From Ophiura sarsii (taxonomy: Eukaryota > Echinodermata > Ophiuroidea > Amphilepidida > Ophiuridae), in contig CM069449.1 of assembly GCA_035610835.1 (NCBI GenBank), positions 13,278,531 through 13,342,530 of the forward strand: 64,000 nucleotides of DNA, in the 5' to 3' direction. The notes under the pieces are model-generated. The model was given only the letters and a program-made list of their open reading frames with translations, searched no databases and was not told the DNA's origin. Shown piece by piece: positions 1-12,193 of the stretch (the stretch's first letter is position 1; each line of letters starts with the position of its first letter). The position numbers were made by a program, and so were the translations under genes.

Positions 1-594
1 AGTGGCCTACCAATTCGCGTGCAATTCGCGTGTTTGTGCAAGGCGCAGCTCGCGCGGTAAGCAAATTGCTGTCAAAAAGTGCTCCGTCATTTGGGCTGGA
101 ACATTTCCAGTCGTCACAACAGCAAACGCAGTGGAGCGTATTGTACGACTGGAGGATAAAGTCTAGTATTTAGTGGTGTTCCCCCTCCTCACGCGGGGTC
201 AACAAATTTCAAAGAGGTCAAACGAAATCGCGGTCACTGATTGCTTTTGATTTGAGATCATGAGATTCTGCAAAATATTCTAACATTTCAGACAAATAAT
301 TTATTACGCAGTGTAACGCCAAGTAAGTATTATATAATAGGCATACCACTCGAGTCGAGCCATCCGATCAAAGTCAGAGCTGTAAATTTGAAGCTGACTC
401 ACTTCACTTCACTCAGTCCTAGCAGGTGGCCAAATTGTTCCAACGATAAAGTGGGCAAATATGGCCACCAAAACAAAATGCGTAATAAATTCACTATTTT
501 TTCATGCTTGAAACCCAAAATAATAGTTCCAATGGAGTAAAAATATGTTGGGGGTAAGGACTAAAAGGTTTATATGTTTGATTTCCTGTTTGAA
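1..594. other. Gene-free flank
   Basis: I see no open frame, exon pair or repeat here that I can support. The sequence is ordinary AT-rich intergenic DNA, with slightly more GC in the first 180 bases. Confidence 0.5.
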
Positions 595-1173
595 TTAACA
601 GTCTCTGCCTCTCATGCCTCTAAGGGCGTACCATGTGGTGATTCATGGGTCCTCAGATCAACTTTTTTGAAAAACTGGTGATACATATACCATAACATTA
701 TACTACTGCCAAATTTTAAAATTCCTAAAAGTTTTGGTTCGGTCGTAAAAAATCACCGACATTTTAGGAACAAATCCCAGTAAAATGATTACTACGTTCC
801 CTATAAGTATAACTATGCGCACCATGCACATCCCAACGAAAGGAAAACATTGGGTACACAACAAAAGTGAAACAAAATCATTGGGATCTCGTTGGCGCGT
901 CACATTATGCTGACCTTGAAACCGTGACGAACAGCGTCGTTAGCAGTTTTCAAGCCCTTATAGTTTGGCGCGCCAATGAGATCCCATTACATAAACAAGT
1001 TCATATGGAAGAACTCAGAGCCTTTAACAAATTCAAAAGTAAAAATTGTTGGGATCTCGTTGGCGCATGGAGATAATCCAGGTCAAAGGTCAAGTTTTAC
1101 CTTATAAATCAGTGTGCCAACAAGATCCCATCAACTTTTTGATTTATTTGCTTAGTTTGGCCACCATTCAATA

Positions 1174-2224
1174 TGGCCATGTGTTATGAACTCGCCACCC
1201 TTAGCGTTACATTACAAATATTATGAATGTTTACACCAATTGAGTTTCAAATCGGAATATCTCCACAACTATCAACCTTAAACTAGCAAAGGTATACATT
1301 TTTGGAAAGCTGAAGGCATAAGCAATCTAAATATACACATTTCAACTCATTATACAGGGTGACCTTGAAATTATACAGGGTGGAAAAAATAAATTCCGGA
1401 TAAAAAGTGGGTTACTTAATGCATTGCTTATTACTAACTTACAGTAATAAACTGAAAGTAAACAATATGTATTTGGTTAGAGGATGGGTGAAGCCTACTG
1501 ACCATGGAGAAAGAAAAATCACAGTTGCTTGTTAATCTCAGAATACAGGGTGTTCCAAATTATGTTAATTTTTTTTTACAATTCAACCTATTTTTAACTG
1601 AAACATTTTAGCCCTAACCCTAACTGAAAAAGTAAGTCCATATTTGGATTCCTCATCAAATTCCCTTTCAGAAAATGTATACTTTGACTATGATAGGATA
1701 AGTAATTAAAAAAATACTGCAATTTTCAGATTTTAAAGACATCCGCATTACTTAATACAGTGTTCAATATGAAAACGGGTAGTTTCGTAAGTAAAAGTTC
1801 TTATTTTATAGACTAAACTGATCATAAAGAGTTCAAAATGATTAAAAACAATTAGCAGCATTGTTTAGCTGTAAATTAAGACCAAAACCAAGGTTGTAGC
1901 CCCTGTAGTACTTAAGTAGTAGTAGATTGCACACGCGAAACGCGGCGTTCCCATAGAGTTTGTGTGTACCGCATCCCCCCCTCCGCATCCCCCCCTCCTC
2001 CACCTCGACTGTTCGCACTTCAATCAACCATAACTTTGTTAATTGAGAAGCTATGTTGTTCATATTTACAGGTTTGTTAGTGGTATTAATTAGCTTTTAA
2101 ATGAGACCAGAAACATGACTATAGCATTTTGTTTTGCTGAGATATAATGAATTAAACAGATCACAATTTGAAAATCCGTAACGACACCACCATTTTTGGG
2201 TGGCGAGTTCAAAACGCATGGCCA
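1174..2224. mobile_element. TA-inserting TIR element nested in the foldback's left arm
   Basis: The ends are TGGCCATGTG at left and, inverted, TGGCCATGCG at right, with TA on both sides (1172-1173 and 2225-2226). The other arm of the host foldback carries the same site uninterrupted at about 3511-3512, so this is a proven insertion. Subterminal GAACTCGCCACCC (about 1188) and its inverse (about 2198) match a second copy at 38369-39371. TA duplication suggests a Tc1/mariner-like mechanism. No coding capacity is seen. Confidence 0.8.
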
Positions 2225-2290
2225 TAGATACCACTGGAAAAAACTTTGGGATTTTGATGGCGGTTAATTCTACATGATCGCAAAGTTGAG

Positions 2291-3040
2291 CGTATGAGGT
2301 TGTGTTCGCTTTTCGGACGCCATTTTGAATTGGCGAACTCTACCAGGCACCTCTAGGTTACCGTAAATTAGTAGTGCTGTACGTATGGTAGAGTTCGCCA
2401 CTTCGTGGGGTAGAGTTCTCCATGAGTAAACAAACCTCCACATTTTAAAAATGTTGAATATGCATTAGCCCGGGGGTGCCGTTCATTGTCCATCTCGAGG
2501 TTCACTGAATAAAATGATATTTAGAACAATTCAAATGATTTTATAGGATCATGAAGTAGCGTAATGTTTTGTTGTTGGCAATGACCCCCGGGACAATGAC
2601 ATGAAACATGATCACATTAAAATAAAACTACAAGTAATAATAAAAACCCGGATAAAAACACCCCGAGGAGGGGGGGGGGGGGTACTTTTGCCAAAATCGT
2701 ACGTGGCCTAGTGCCTACACCGGACATGCGGACAGATTTCTTAAGGGTTGGATAAATTATTAGATTACGTATCAAACCATGCCGTCGGAATAATGTATTT
2801 AATTTACTGCTTTCTTATTAAAGCAACGCCCCGGGCTCCTACCCAACACTGCACCTAAATTCCTAACACGCACATCATAAACGGTCTATGCACAAACACC
2901 CCCGGCTGGCCACCATCTCACGCCCACATCAATGCGCCTATGCGCTACTTTTTTTAACACACCTAGGTGACATGGCAGTGACGTAACGTGTACTGTAGAG
3001 TTCGCCTGGGCATTATTTTGGCGAACACAACCCTTTTGGC
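2291..3040. mobile_element. TIR element with 10-bp target duplication, nested
   Basis: The ends contain GGTTGTGTTCGC (2298-2309) and its inverse (3021-3032). The 10-mer CAAAGTTGAG flanks the insert directly at 2281-2290 and 3041-3050. The uninterrupted counterpart, about 3447-3458 in the opposite arm of the host foldback, has this site once. A 9-10 bp duplication is typical of Mutator-like elements; the family is inferred. A TAGAGTTCGCC-type motif recurs inside in both orientations, near 2333, 2388 and 2996. A run of G lies near 2670. Confidence 0.7.
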
Positions 3041-4300
3041 CAAAGTTGAGGTGTCATCAGCTTTATTCTTGAGCCTTTTTGGGCCATTTATCAGATTATC
3101 AGAATATCAGATTCCTTATGGTGAATTTTGACGTCATATAGGACATTGTTTTTCATGCATTTTAAACCATTCTCAACCCATCAACATTAATCTGTTGCAT
3201 GATGTTTCATAAATTGCATATTATGTCTTCAGAATTCAACAACCCTGTCGAATTCGGAAGACATGACTTACATATTTTGAAATCGACATTACAGACTATT
3301 AAACATAGATGTGTTCAGAATAGTCTAAAATGCATAGGTAGGAAACAATGTCCTATATGACATGTTAAAATTCACCAAAGTAATCTGATATCATGGGACT
3401 TGGTCTGAAATGGCTCAAAAAGGCTTGAGAATAAAGCTGATGACACCTCAATTTTGCGCTCATTTAGAATTCACCGCCATCAAAATCCCAAAGTTTTTTC
3501 TAGTGGTATCTATCGAATGGTGGCCAAACTAAGCAAATAAATCAAAAAGTTAATGGGATCTAGTTGGCGCACTGATTTATAAGAGCTTGAACAATGTATG
3601 TGGGGCTATTACTGACTCGCATGCACTGTAAGTTGACCTTAAGCAAATTTTTAAAAATCGTTTTAAAAAAAAATCTTAATTTTTGATTTAAGGTAAACCA
3701 TCTTTGCAACTGGAGATCACTTCCAAGGTGTTTTAAAGATGGCGCACAGATGTACGGAGGTGCAAAAATGGCTCAAAATAGTAACATTTGACCTTTGACC
3801 TTGATTATCTCCATGCGCCAACGAGATCCCAACAAGGTTTCCTTTTGAATTTGTTAAAGGCTCCGAGTTCTTTCATATGAACTTTGTTTATTGAATGGGA
3901 TCTTGTTGGCGCATCAAATTATAAGGTCTTGAAACTGCATAAGAGCGCTGTTCGTCAAGAGTTCAAGGTCAGCGTAATATGACACGCCAACGAGATCCCA
4001 ACGATTTTGTTTCACTTTTGTTATGTACCTAACTGGAGGTTTCAAAATATGTTTTCCATTCGTTGGGATGTACTTAGCGCGCATATACTTATGGGGAACG
4101 TAGTAATCGTTTTACTGGGTTTTGTTCCTGAAATTTAAGTGATTTTTAACGACCGAACCAAAAATGTGAGGAATTTTAAAATTTGGCTATGGTATAATGG
4201 TATGGTAATGTATCACTGATTTTTTTATAAAGTTGATCTGAGGACCCATGAATCACAACAACCCCCAAAATGGTACACTCTTACAGGCACAGACTGTTAA

Positions 4301-5800
4301 GCAAATTCTGATACTTATTGAAGAGTAGCTACAAAAACAAGCATTGACTTCCTACGTCGTATTTGTTTCAAAACAAAAAATAAATTTACTGGTAGTTAAA
4401 TTTAAGATCCTTACTTAATAACTTATAGAACAATACTTACGGATTCTTTTAATACTATCGATGTTATTCTATGCTCTCAAATTCTGGAGATTTTACAGGT
4501 TTTTTAACGACTATACATTATTCAATGATTACCTTTCTACAATGCCGTCGTTTATGCTTGTTCCCTGGATCAATGGGCTCCACACAACTCATTTAAAGGG
4601 GATCCTGGGTACCGGGAATCAGGCAAAGAAATAGGGGTCCATGCGGAGTTCATATCAAATAGAGTTCTTCCGTTTGCCCGGCGCAATAATTCCCTGTCTG
4701 GTATCCGTAAATGAAAACTGCATACCCAGGACCCTAAGTGTACATAATTTGTCGTATTGGGTGGTTTTAAAAGTCTATGTTAATAGAACATTGTATAGTT
4801 TGGTAATAGACCATTTAAAATTGAGATCAGAAATCATCGGAAAACAGGTCGTGCGTTCTTCTGAATTTATTTATAGAATAAATCGTATTGAAAACTGGAA
4901 ACCATAGCTAGTGCACGGTTGCTGTTAACAGTTGATCGCATTCATAGCATTGGTTGTCCGCCTAGTGATTTACTATGTTTACACACATGCGTACACCCAT
5001 GAGGAGTCAAACGTGGAACGAGACTAATTGAAACTATTCGGAACCGATCGTAAATTACCGCGAATTGACATCATCTCGTATCCTCCTTCAGCTGACGAGT
5101 TTCTATTTTCGCTGTGATTAGGGCTGATTTATCATTAATATTTCATTTTGAGTAGCATTTATGGAGCTGAAAATGTATATAGGATGCAATAACAGTAGGC
5201 CTACATAGCACATGCATAACCCAGTATAAGTGTATCCAAATGTTCTAGAAATAGGCAAACTAGAAACGAAAATCGGCGACGTCCGAACATATGCTTTCAT
5301 TTCATAGCTCTCATACTGAGTCGTATCACGACGTATGAGAGCTATGAAACAGAGCTAGTTGAAGAGATGAATAACATTTTGTGATTTTGGGTTTGAAACT
5401 GAGAGGCTTGATATCTCCCAGCACTATATCTGGGTGGATCTACACTAGCCTAATGAGTACTTGTGGCCGATAAAATACAATGGGTGTGTCAGAGAGACAT
5501 CCATTCAGCATCAAGCAAAAGTTTTGTCTATTGTAAAAAAGTTTTTGTAGTGATGGACGGCGCAACGATAATCGATACAAAGACATGTGATTTTTGTAAT
5601 AGGGGGGTTTGGTGTACAACAAAGTCCCAAATAGTAGTGATATGGGCCTAAAATCAATTTGAAGGAGGCTGTTTATAGACATTACATTGACAATATTGAT
5701 ATAGTAATTGTGTACAATGTAAAGAGCAATGTTAGGTATTAGGTATCTTTGATCAGGTGGTCCTTTCCTATAAAATCCAGTTATCACAGACTTACCACAT
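4301..5800. other. No gene recognised
   Basis: Open frames here are short and overlap on both strands without splice context. A small palindrome (GCTCTCATACTGAGTCGTAT and its partner, 5307-5348) is the only structure I note. Confidence 0.4.
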
Positions 5801-5859
5801 ACTTCAGGTACCCAGTTTTATAATGGGGTAGTTAGTGAGGCGGCGGAAGAGGAGGGGGG

Positions 5860-6110
5860 GTGTCAAGGGTCACCCTTGAAATCCAGTGAAATCCAGTTAC
5901 CACGGGCGCCCTTAATATTCCACCCCATACTCCAGGTACCCATGTGCCCTTAAAAATCCATGTGTGGGGTGTTAAGGGTCACCCTTGAAATCCAGTGAAA
6001 TCCAGTTATCACGGGCGCCCTTAATATTCCACCCCATACTCCAGGTACCCATGTGCCCTTAAAAATCCATGTGTTCATATTATGTAGGCCTAGGATTTGA
6101 GTTGTATAGT
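5860..6110. repeat. Two tandem ~110-bp units
   Basis: A block containing CACCCTTGAAATCCAGTG and CCAGGTACCCATGTGCCC is present twice in tandem, from about 5871 and 5981. Degenerate relatives (CCAGGTAC.. steps) reappear at 62760-63040. Confidence 0.7.
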
Positions 6111-6227
6111 GGGTAGTTAGTGAGGCGGCGGAAGAGGAGGGGAGGGGGGGTCACGGGACCCTAGATTTCATGACGCCCCCATCCCATAAAAGTTGTCAAG
6201 TCTCCAATAGAACACGTGTATTAAATA

Positions 6228-6912
6228 AAGGGTTCAACAAAAGAAAGTATACCACTTTGTTTATAAATGTCATTTTGAGTAATGTTTAATTTGTTGTTGA
6301 CCAAACAGGCTAGATAGGCATTTAGATGAATCTTTTAGGCATAATTTGATACCAAATTTGCCCCCTAACAACAAAGATAAACCATGATTAGCACCATTTA
6401 AAGGAAAATATCCCATTTTTAAAAGTCGCATATAAATTTCCAATACACAAGCACGAGAAGATTTGGTTAATCTGTCCATGTTCTACCCATCCATAACATT
6501 CCTTTACATTCAAATCCTTCACCCATGCATCAGTTTACATTTGAATTAGCCCGCGCATTGAGCGATATCCGCGGTGATCAGTACGGGATAAGTACGGCAT
6601 ATGTGTGTGTTAACAATTGGCCCTTTCTTCTCGTGCTGTGTATTGGAAATGGGCAGTTCCGTAGTTGCGGACGTACATTTCAGAAACTTTGAGGGCTTGC
6701 AAAATCTGAAGTATTCCAGTTGCTTGATTGTGTTAACACCTGGGTTTCAAGTATCTCTAGTAGGAGTTATAAAACCTGAAAATTCTTTTGCTGTACCATT
6801 TTCGGTTAATGAGATATGGTGTGAAAACCCTCCTTGCGGACGTACGCAGAGAAATTGAAAGTTACTCAAAATGACATAAACAAAGTGGTATACTTTCTTT
6901 TGTTGAACCCTT
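6228..6912. mobile_element. TA-flanked TIR element, internally deleted copy
   Basis: It begins AAGGGTTCAAC and ends GTTGAACCCTT, flanked by TA at left and CA (a decayed TA) at right. It is nearly identical to the left 627 bases and right end of the 7185-8779 copy, but about 910 internal bases are missing. The junction lies just after CGCAGAGAAA. The 85- and 69-residue open frames shared by both copies travel with the element and resemble no family I know. It keeps only two of the TTGCGGACGTAC motifs. Confidence 0.85.
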
Positions 6913-7184
6913 CAGGTCCGCGACACCACTGGTTCTATTTAGTGGGGTCTTAGTTTTATAGTGGGTCTTTTATAGTTGGTGGAGGTACCCATGTGCCCTT
7001 AAAAATCCATGTGTTCATATTATGTAGGCCTAGGATTTGAGTTGTATAGTGGGTAGTTAGTGAGGCGGCGGAAGAGGAGGGGAGGGGGGGGGGGGGGGGA
7101 TGGGGGGTCACGGGACCCTAGATTTCATGACGCCCCCATCCCATAAAAGTTGTCAAGTCTCCAATAGAACACGTGTATTAAATA
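6913..7184. repeat. Host tandem unit between the two element copies
   Basis: This ~270 bp segment contains GGTCCGCGACACCACTGG, GGCGGCGGAAGAGGAGG and a G-run. It recurs before 6227, at 8780-9046 and, in part, after 9047. The two inserted elements occupy the same position relative to it, so the element was probably duplicated with its flank instead of inserting twice. Confidence 0.75.
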
Positions 7185-8779
7185 AAGGGTTCAACAAAAG
7201 AAAGTATACCACTTTGTTTATAAATGTCATTTTGAGTAATGTTTAATTTGTTGTTGACCAAACAGGCTAGATAGGCATTTAGATGAATCTTTTAGGCATA
7301 ATTTGATACCAAATTTGCCCCCTAACAACAAAGATAAACCATGATTAGCACCATTTAAAGGAAAATATCCCATTTTTAAAAGTCGCATATAAATTTCCAA
7401 TACACAAGCACGAGAAGATTTGGTTAATCTGTCCATGTTCTACCCATCCATAACATTCCTTTACATTCAAATCCTTCACCCATGCATCAGTTTACATTTG
7501 AATTAGCCCGCGCATTGAGCGATATCCGCGGTGATCAGTACGGGATAAGTACGGCATATGTGTGTGTTAACAATTGGCCCTTTCTTCTCGTGCTGTGTAT
7601 TGGAAATGGGCAGTTCCGTAGTTGCGGACGTACATTTCAGAAACTTTGAGGGCTTGCAAAATCTGAAGTATTCCAGTTGCTTGATTGTGTTAACACCTGG
7701 GTTTCAAGTATCTCTAGTAGGAGTTATAAAACCTGAAAATTCTTTTGCTGTACCATTTTCGGTTAATGAGATATGGTGTGAAAACCCTCCTTGCGGACGT
7801 ACGCAGAGAAAGTGATTTTTTCAGTACCCCTGTATTCCTATCAAAAGTTCTCTGAAGTGTTCAGGTCTGTAATGAAAACTAATATTGGTTTGTTTGTAAG
7901 AGGGACAAACCTAAAGAAAACAAACAGAGAAAATTATCAGAACCTTTATCTTTAAGTTAAAATTGACTGATGTTTATCCGTTGCGGACGTACATATTAGT
8001 GTTGCGGACGTACATCTGTGTACACAGATGTACGTCCAACACAGATGTACGTCCGCAACACTAACAAGAGACCATGTATGTAAACAGATACAGAACAAAA
8101 AAAGTTTTAAACATTAAGTATGAATCATCAGCTTTAGAAAAATACTTACTTCATTGGTTTCCAACATTGCCAAAGTATTGAACAGAGTGGTTATTAGAAT
8201 TAGCAGCTTTTGGGAAGTGTACGTCCGCAACAGAAGGTACCAAATTTAATCCAAAAAGCATAATGCTTAAATATTTTGGTCATTTTAATTAACTATTTTA
8301 TATGATACATAACACATGTTCATTGTTGTATTGATTGTATCAATTTGTAATACTTGCCTTAGTTCATTCATGGAAATAATTGCACTTCCAAAAAAATGCC
8401 CTGTACGTCCGCAACAACCTCAAAATCAGCCAAACCGAGAATGTTAGATCAAATTCCAAATTATATCATGAAACTACAACCCATAACCTTTGATATGATA
8501 CATAAATTAAGTTATATCGACGATTTTCAATTTTTTTCAATTTTTTCAATTTGGGTTACCTAATTACGGAACTGCCCAAATGCGACTTTTGAAAATGGGA
8601 TATTTTCCTTTAAATGGTGCTAATCATGGTTTATCTTTGTTGTTAGGGAGAAAATTTGGTATCAAATTATGCCTAAAAGATTCATCTAAATGCCTATCAA
8701 GCCTGTTTGGACAAAAACAAATTGAAAGTTACTCAAAATGACATAAACAAAGTGGTATACTTTCTTTTGTTGAACCCTT
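7185..8779. mobile_element. TA-flanked TIR element, long copy with motif array
   Basis: It has the same termini as the 6228-6912 copy, with terminal arms of about 200 bp: the stretch near 7225-7400 is inverted at 8580-8755. The interior carries the motif TTGCGGACGTACA or its inverse at 7621, 7791, 7981, 8001, 8028, 8043, 8218 and 8402. Around 8001-8060 these form a tight hairpin. The site at 9041-9050 (AAATAGGTCCGCG) is the uninterrupted equivalent, which supports insertion at TA. I recognise no transposase. Confidence 0.85.
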
Positions 8780-9130
8780 CAGGTCCGCGACACCACTGGT
8801 TCTATTTAGTGGGGTCTTAGTTTTATAGTGGGTCTTTTATAGTTGGTGGAGGTACCCATGTGCCCTTAAAAATCCATGTGTTCATATTATGTAGGCCTAG
8901 GATTTGAGTTGTATAGTGGGTAGTTAGTGAGGCGGCGGAAGAGGAGGGGAGGGGGGGGGGGGATGGGGGGTCACGGGACCCTAGATTTCACGACGCCCCA
9001 TCCCATAAAAGTTGTCAAGTCTCCAATAGAACATGTGTATTAAATAGGTCCGCGACACCACTGGTTCTATTTAGTGGGGTCTTAAGTTTTATAGTGGGTC
9101 TTTTATATAGTTGGTGGGGGCGGGGTCTCA
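8780..9130. repeat. Third host unit with the empty insertion site
   Basis: This segment repeats the host unit and then runs straight from ATTAAATA into GGTCCGCGACACC near 9047, with no element between them. It is the in-window pre-insertion control for the two upstream copies. Confidence 0.8.
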
Positions 9131-10189
9131 CCGGTAACCATGATCACTGTGTACCCAGTTCAGCACTGTGAGCCATCCGATCCGTTTATTTTATTTTTCG
9201 GCCTATTGAAATTAAATTATTTCTCCAGTAGGAATGTAGGCCTAAACGTTAGTGCAATTACCATAGATGATATTTTGCTCACACCATTCCTTTAACTACG
9301 CTTTTCGCCACTAACGCGTGTGCACCTTACGGTTTGCGCCATTACGCGTGCGCCGGTAACCGCGCAATAAGGCGTGCGCTGGCGATTACGCGTGCCCGGT
9401 GCGCCGGCCATTGCCATGGCGTGTCCAGCGTATACGCAGCGCGTAGCAATAACATAGCAACGGGCTAAAAAACCTCGAATTTCACGAAATCTAACCCAAA
9501 ATCAAAAAATCAAACATAAACTGGACAATTAAGGGACCCATACGCACCCGCACAGAAAATTTGAAGTCAATCGAAGGTGCGGAAAGGGGAGAACATCTCC
9601 GTACAAAAATCGGTGATTCCGTATTATTATATAGATGGTCTTCATGAAATTTATTCTCATTTGCCATAGTTTTCAATTGATAAATGCTCTTAATTTTGGA
9701 AAAAAAATTAGAAATCTATGATAGAGAACTACCCCCATTCAGCAATGAAAACTCCCGATGCTACATGAGTATATTTTGTGGACACCGTGCGTAGCATCGG
9801 AAAGGCAATTTTCATGTTGCTTGGGTGACAAATCAGTCCAGCGTGACGAGGTGTTTTGGTCAGTAAACTATGAATACATGTATCTTTTATTAATCAAATC
9901 GATTTCCAAGCAATTCTATGATATTTTTGCCTACATAAAACTCATATTAATTGTTGCCTTTTCCATGTCACGTTTTTTAGCAAAAATGGTCTTGGACACC
10001 ACCCTATTTTTTATTTATTTTTTCTTCAAGGAAGGGTCGATTTTTTAAATTTTTTTTATGATACATAAACTACAACCTATTACTGTTCTTTGACACATAG
10101 AAATATTGATATACACATAGAGTAAAACAGTTTATAACCAGACTTAAATCCCAAAAACTGCTATTTTACCAAATACCCGAACTTCATGG
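9131..10189. other. No gene recognised
   Basis: The GC-richer stretch 9300-9450 repeats the words ACGCGTGCG and GCGCC but shows no frame of note. The 96-residue plus frame (9758-10048) ends in low-complexity Phe and has no splice or domain support. Confidence 0.4.
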
Positions 10190-11500
10190 AATGAGCCATG
10201 GGTCATTCCAAGCAAATGTCAACCAAATAGCCAAAATTTCAAATTTGCATCCAAAGTTTAATTCTATGCCTATAATGTAGGCAAGAGTCCAAAGTTCAGG
10301 AATTTTAGTTTGTTTAGCGATACTATGTTTTTTGATGTATAAACTAATTAGCATAAATGTGCATATTTGCAGCTTACAAAATCAGTGAAAAGGCTTGTTT
10401 TTTATTTATTCCATATCTTTTAGACACATAGGTATGATGTTTAAATAAATGTCAGGCACAATAGTAGTACTGATGGGAAAAGTTTTGATATAAATTTAAT
10501 TTTGATCAACGGCCGATTAGTCTCGTTAATCCAGGTAATTAGTATGCATAATCTCATGTCATTCCGCAACACAAAAGTACAATTTTTTAGGATAGCAAGA
10601 AAAAAATGTACCCTATTTTCATTTAACTATTTTTTCTCTGCACGCAATTGACATGCTTCACGATGATCAAATTTTTTTTGGAAAATTCTGTTTATTAATA
10701 GCCCTTACGAGCGTTGTGGAATGACGTGTTGTGGAATGACAAAGGTATTTATTCCCTATATTTAGGTAATTTATTGAGCAAATTGTGATATTTTTGTGTA
10801 CTTGGTATAAGATCATCCTTATTTATGATAATTCATTCAAAAATATGGACTCTAATAACATCTAAAAAAGTTTCAAAATTGATGAAAACTCATAAATAAG
10901 CTCATAAGCTGTTGAATTCGGCAACTTTATCACAAAATCATGACTACTTTACCTGTAAATGATGATTTCAATGTGAAAATAGTTGGGTTACTTGTATTCA
11001 CGAATTTGTAATGAAATGCCACTGATTACTCTTTCTTTTATTTTTTATGCATATTAAAGCATAAAAACATGTTTTTTCTTTTCTCTATGGAGTTTTGCAC
11101 ACAAATTCACACTGTCATTCCGCAACGTCATTCCGCAACACCTAGCTGATGATTAAGTTTTATGAAAATGCTTTTGTCAGTTAGCTAACACTTCAAACCT
11201 TCTAAAAAGTAATTTCAATAATGATACACTCTAAAAGTTCACAGATTTTTCACTTTGTGTAAACATGAAAAGAAGAAAAAAATCGTCTGCGTCATTCCAC
11301 AACGCAAATTTGCATATGCAAATTAGGATACTTGGAAGCGCAGTCTAATTTTTTCCCTAGGTTTATTTTTTGAGTATCAATCGCTATTATCAAATAAAGT
11401 TGTAGAATGGGAGTAACTACAAATCTCTGGGTTTTACACCCAAAAGAAAGTGGATTTTTGTGTGTAAATGTCATTCCGCAACGCATGGAATTGCCGATAT
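10190..11500. repeat. Repeat rich in the motif GTCATTCCGCAACRC
   Basis: Seven close copies of GTCATTCCGCAACRC lie at 10558, 10711 (inverse), 10726 (inverse), 11114, 11127, 11291 and 11470. The spacing is irregular and both orientations occur. The region is otherwise AT-rich and non-coding. I could not define matching terminal repeats, so its limits are approximate. The core TCCGCAAC is shared with the motif of the 7185-8779 element. Confidence 0.65.
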
Positions 11501-11571
11501 GACTCCCTGTGCCAGCAGACCGGGACCAAAAAACCATGCGCGCTCCCCAGCTAGATGCTTCTAGAGCTTAA

Positions 11572-11917
11572 AGGTAGATGTTCTGATTTTCAACTTGAAG
11601 TTTTCTATTCGACATTAAAGGTCATCCTCAAAAAAGTTGTATTCGAAAGTTTGAGTTGCATAACTCTAATGGTTCTTATTTTAGACGCACAAGATGCCGT
11701 GAAATGTGCCCATTGAGCTGTACACAAACTATATTGGTGGTTAACTACTTTTCGCGGTAATTCGATGTTATTTCACCGATTTCTTCGTAATCATACTGAT
11801 TTGGACCGTCAAATTTCAGTATGTTAATCAGAAAAATATGATCTTTCATATGATATGAAAATCTCCATATGTTTGAGAAAAATCTGTGTTATGAAAATGT
11901 GATCGGGTCATCTACCT
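11572..11917. mobile_element. Short MITE with TTAA target duplication
   Basis: It starts AGGTAGATG and ends with the exact inverse CATCTACCT, flanked by TTAA at 11568-11571 and 11918-11921. It is 346 bp and non-coding. Its right end abuts the LINE remnant, so it may have landed in that element. Confidence 0.75.
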
Positions 11918-11921
11918 TTAA

Positions 11922-12193
11922 ATGGGAACCTTTAGAATTCATGAGAGAAAAGCAGATTAACTATGATGTACAAAATTCAAAATGACTTGTTCGGAGGAAT
12001 ACAGAAGGACCAGTATACCAAAATATCATCTAAGGCAGGCAGTAGAAGAAATCACACTAAACACTTAGAGATCCCCTTTGCTGGTAGACATGTCTACAAA
12101 AATTCTTTCTTCCCAAGGACTAGTAGAGCATGGAATGAACTAGAACAACAAGCTGTTTCATCGACATTATTAAGCTTCAAACGACACATATAA
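11922..12193 (+). pseudogene. 3' end of a non-LTR retrotransposon reverse transcriptase
   Basis: The frame from 11963 has the hallmarks of the C-terminal tail of LINE ORF2 in CR1/Jockey-like elements: a MMYKI start of block, then YKNSFFPRTSRAWNELEQ near residues 49-66. Just upstream, a matching block (WEPLEFMREK) is in another frame, so at least one frameshift has accumulated near 11950. Everything 5' of it is missing, as expected for a 5'-truncated insertion later flanked by a MITE. It is not functional. Confidence 0.8.

Larger units (their letters stand above)
599..4296. mobile_element. Foldback DNA element with ~1 kb arms, TTAA flanks
   Basis: The two ends are inverted copies. The left end starts CAGTCTCTGCCT and the right end, read on the minus strand, starts CAGTCTGTGCCT. 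Each is flanked by TTAA (595-598 and 4297-4300), a target duplication typical of the piggyBac and Kolobok groups. The arms stay complementary almost to a centre near 3240-3255, once two later insertions in the left arm (1174-2224 and 2291-3040) are removed. The motif TGGGATCTCGTTGGCGC occurs eight times in both orientations: 881-898, 970-987, 1049-1066, 1114-1130, 3553-3570, 3815-3832, 3896-3912 and 3984-4001. No transposase reading frame is visible, so it is probably non-autonomous. The superfamily is an inference from TTAA alone. Confidence 0.8.

Noticed and set aside
1608..1626. CCCTAACCCTAAC, telomere-like
   Set aside because: Only two units; similar short words at 16747 and 53908 are also isolated. 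Not a telomere array.
6601..7815. Duplicated 85- and 69-residue frames
   Set aside because: Identical because the whole transposable element is duplicated; no homology or splice support.
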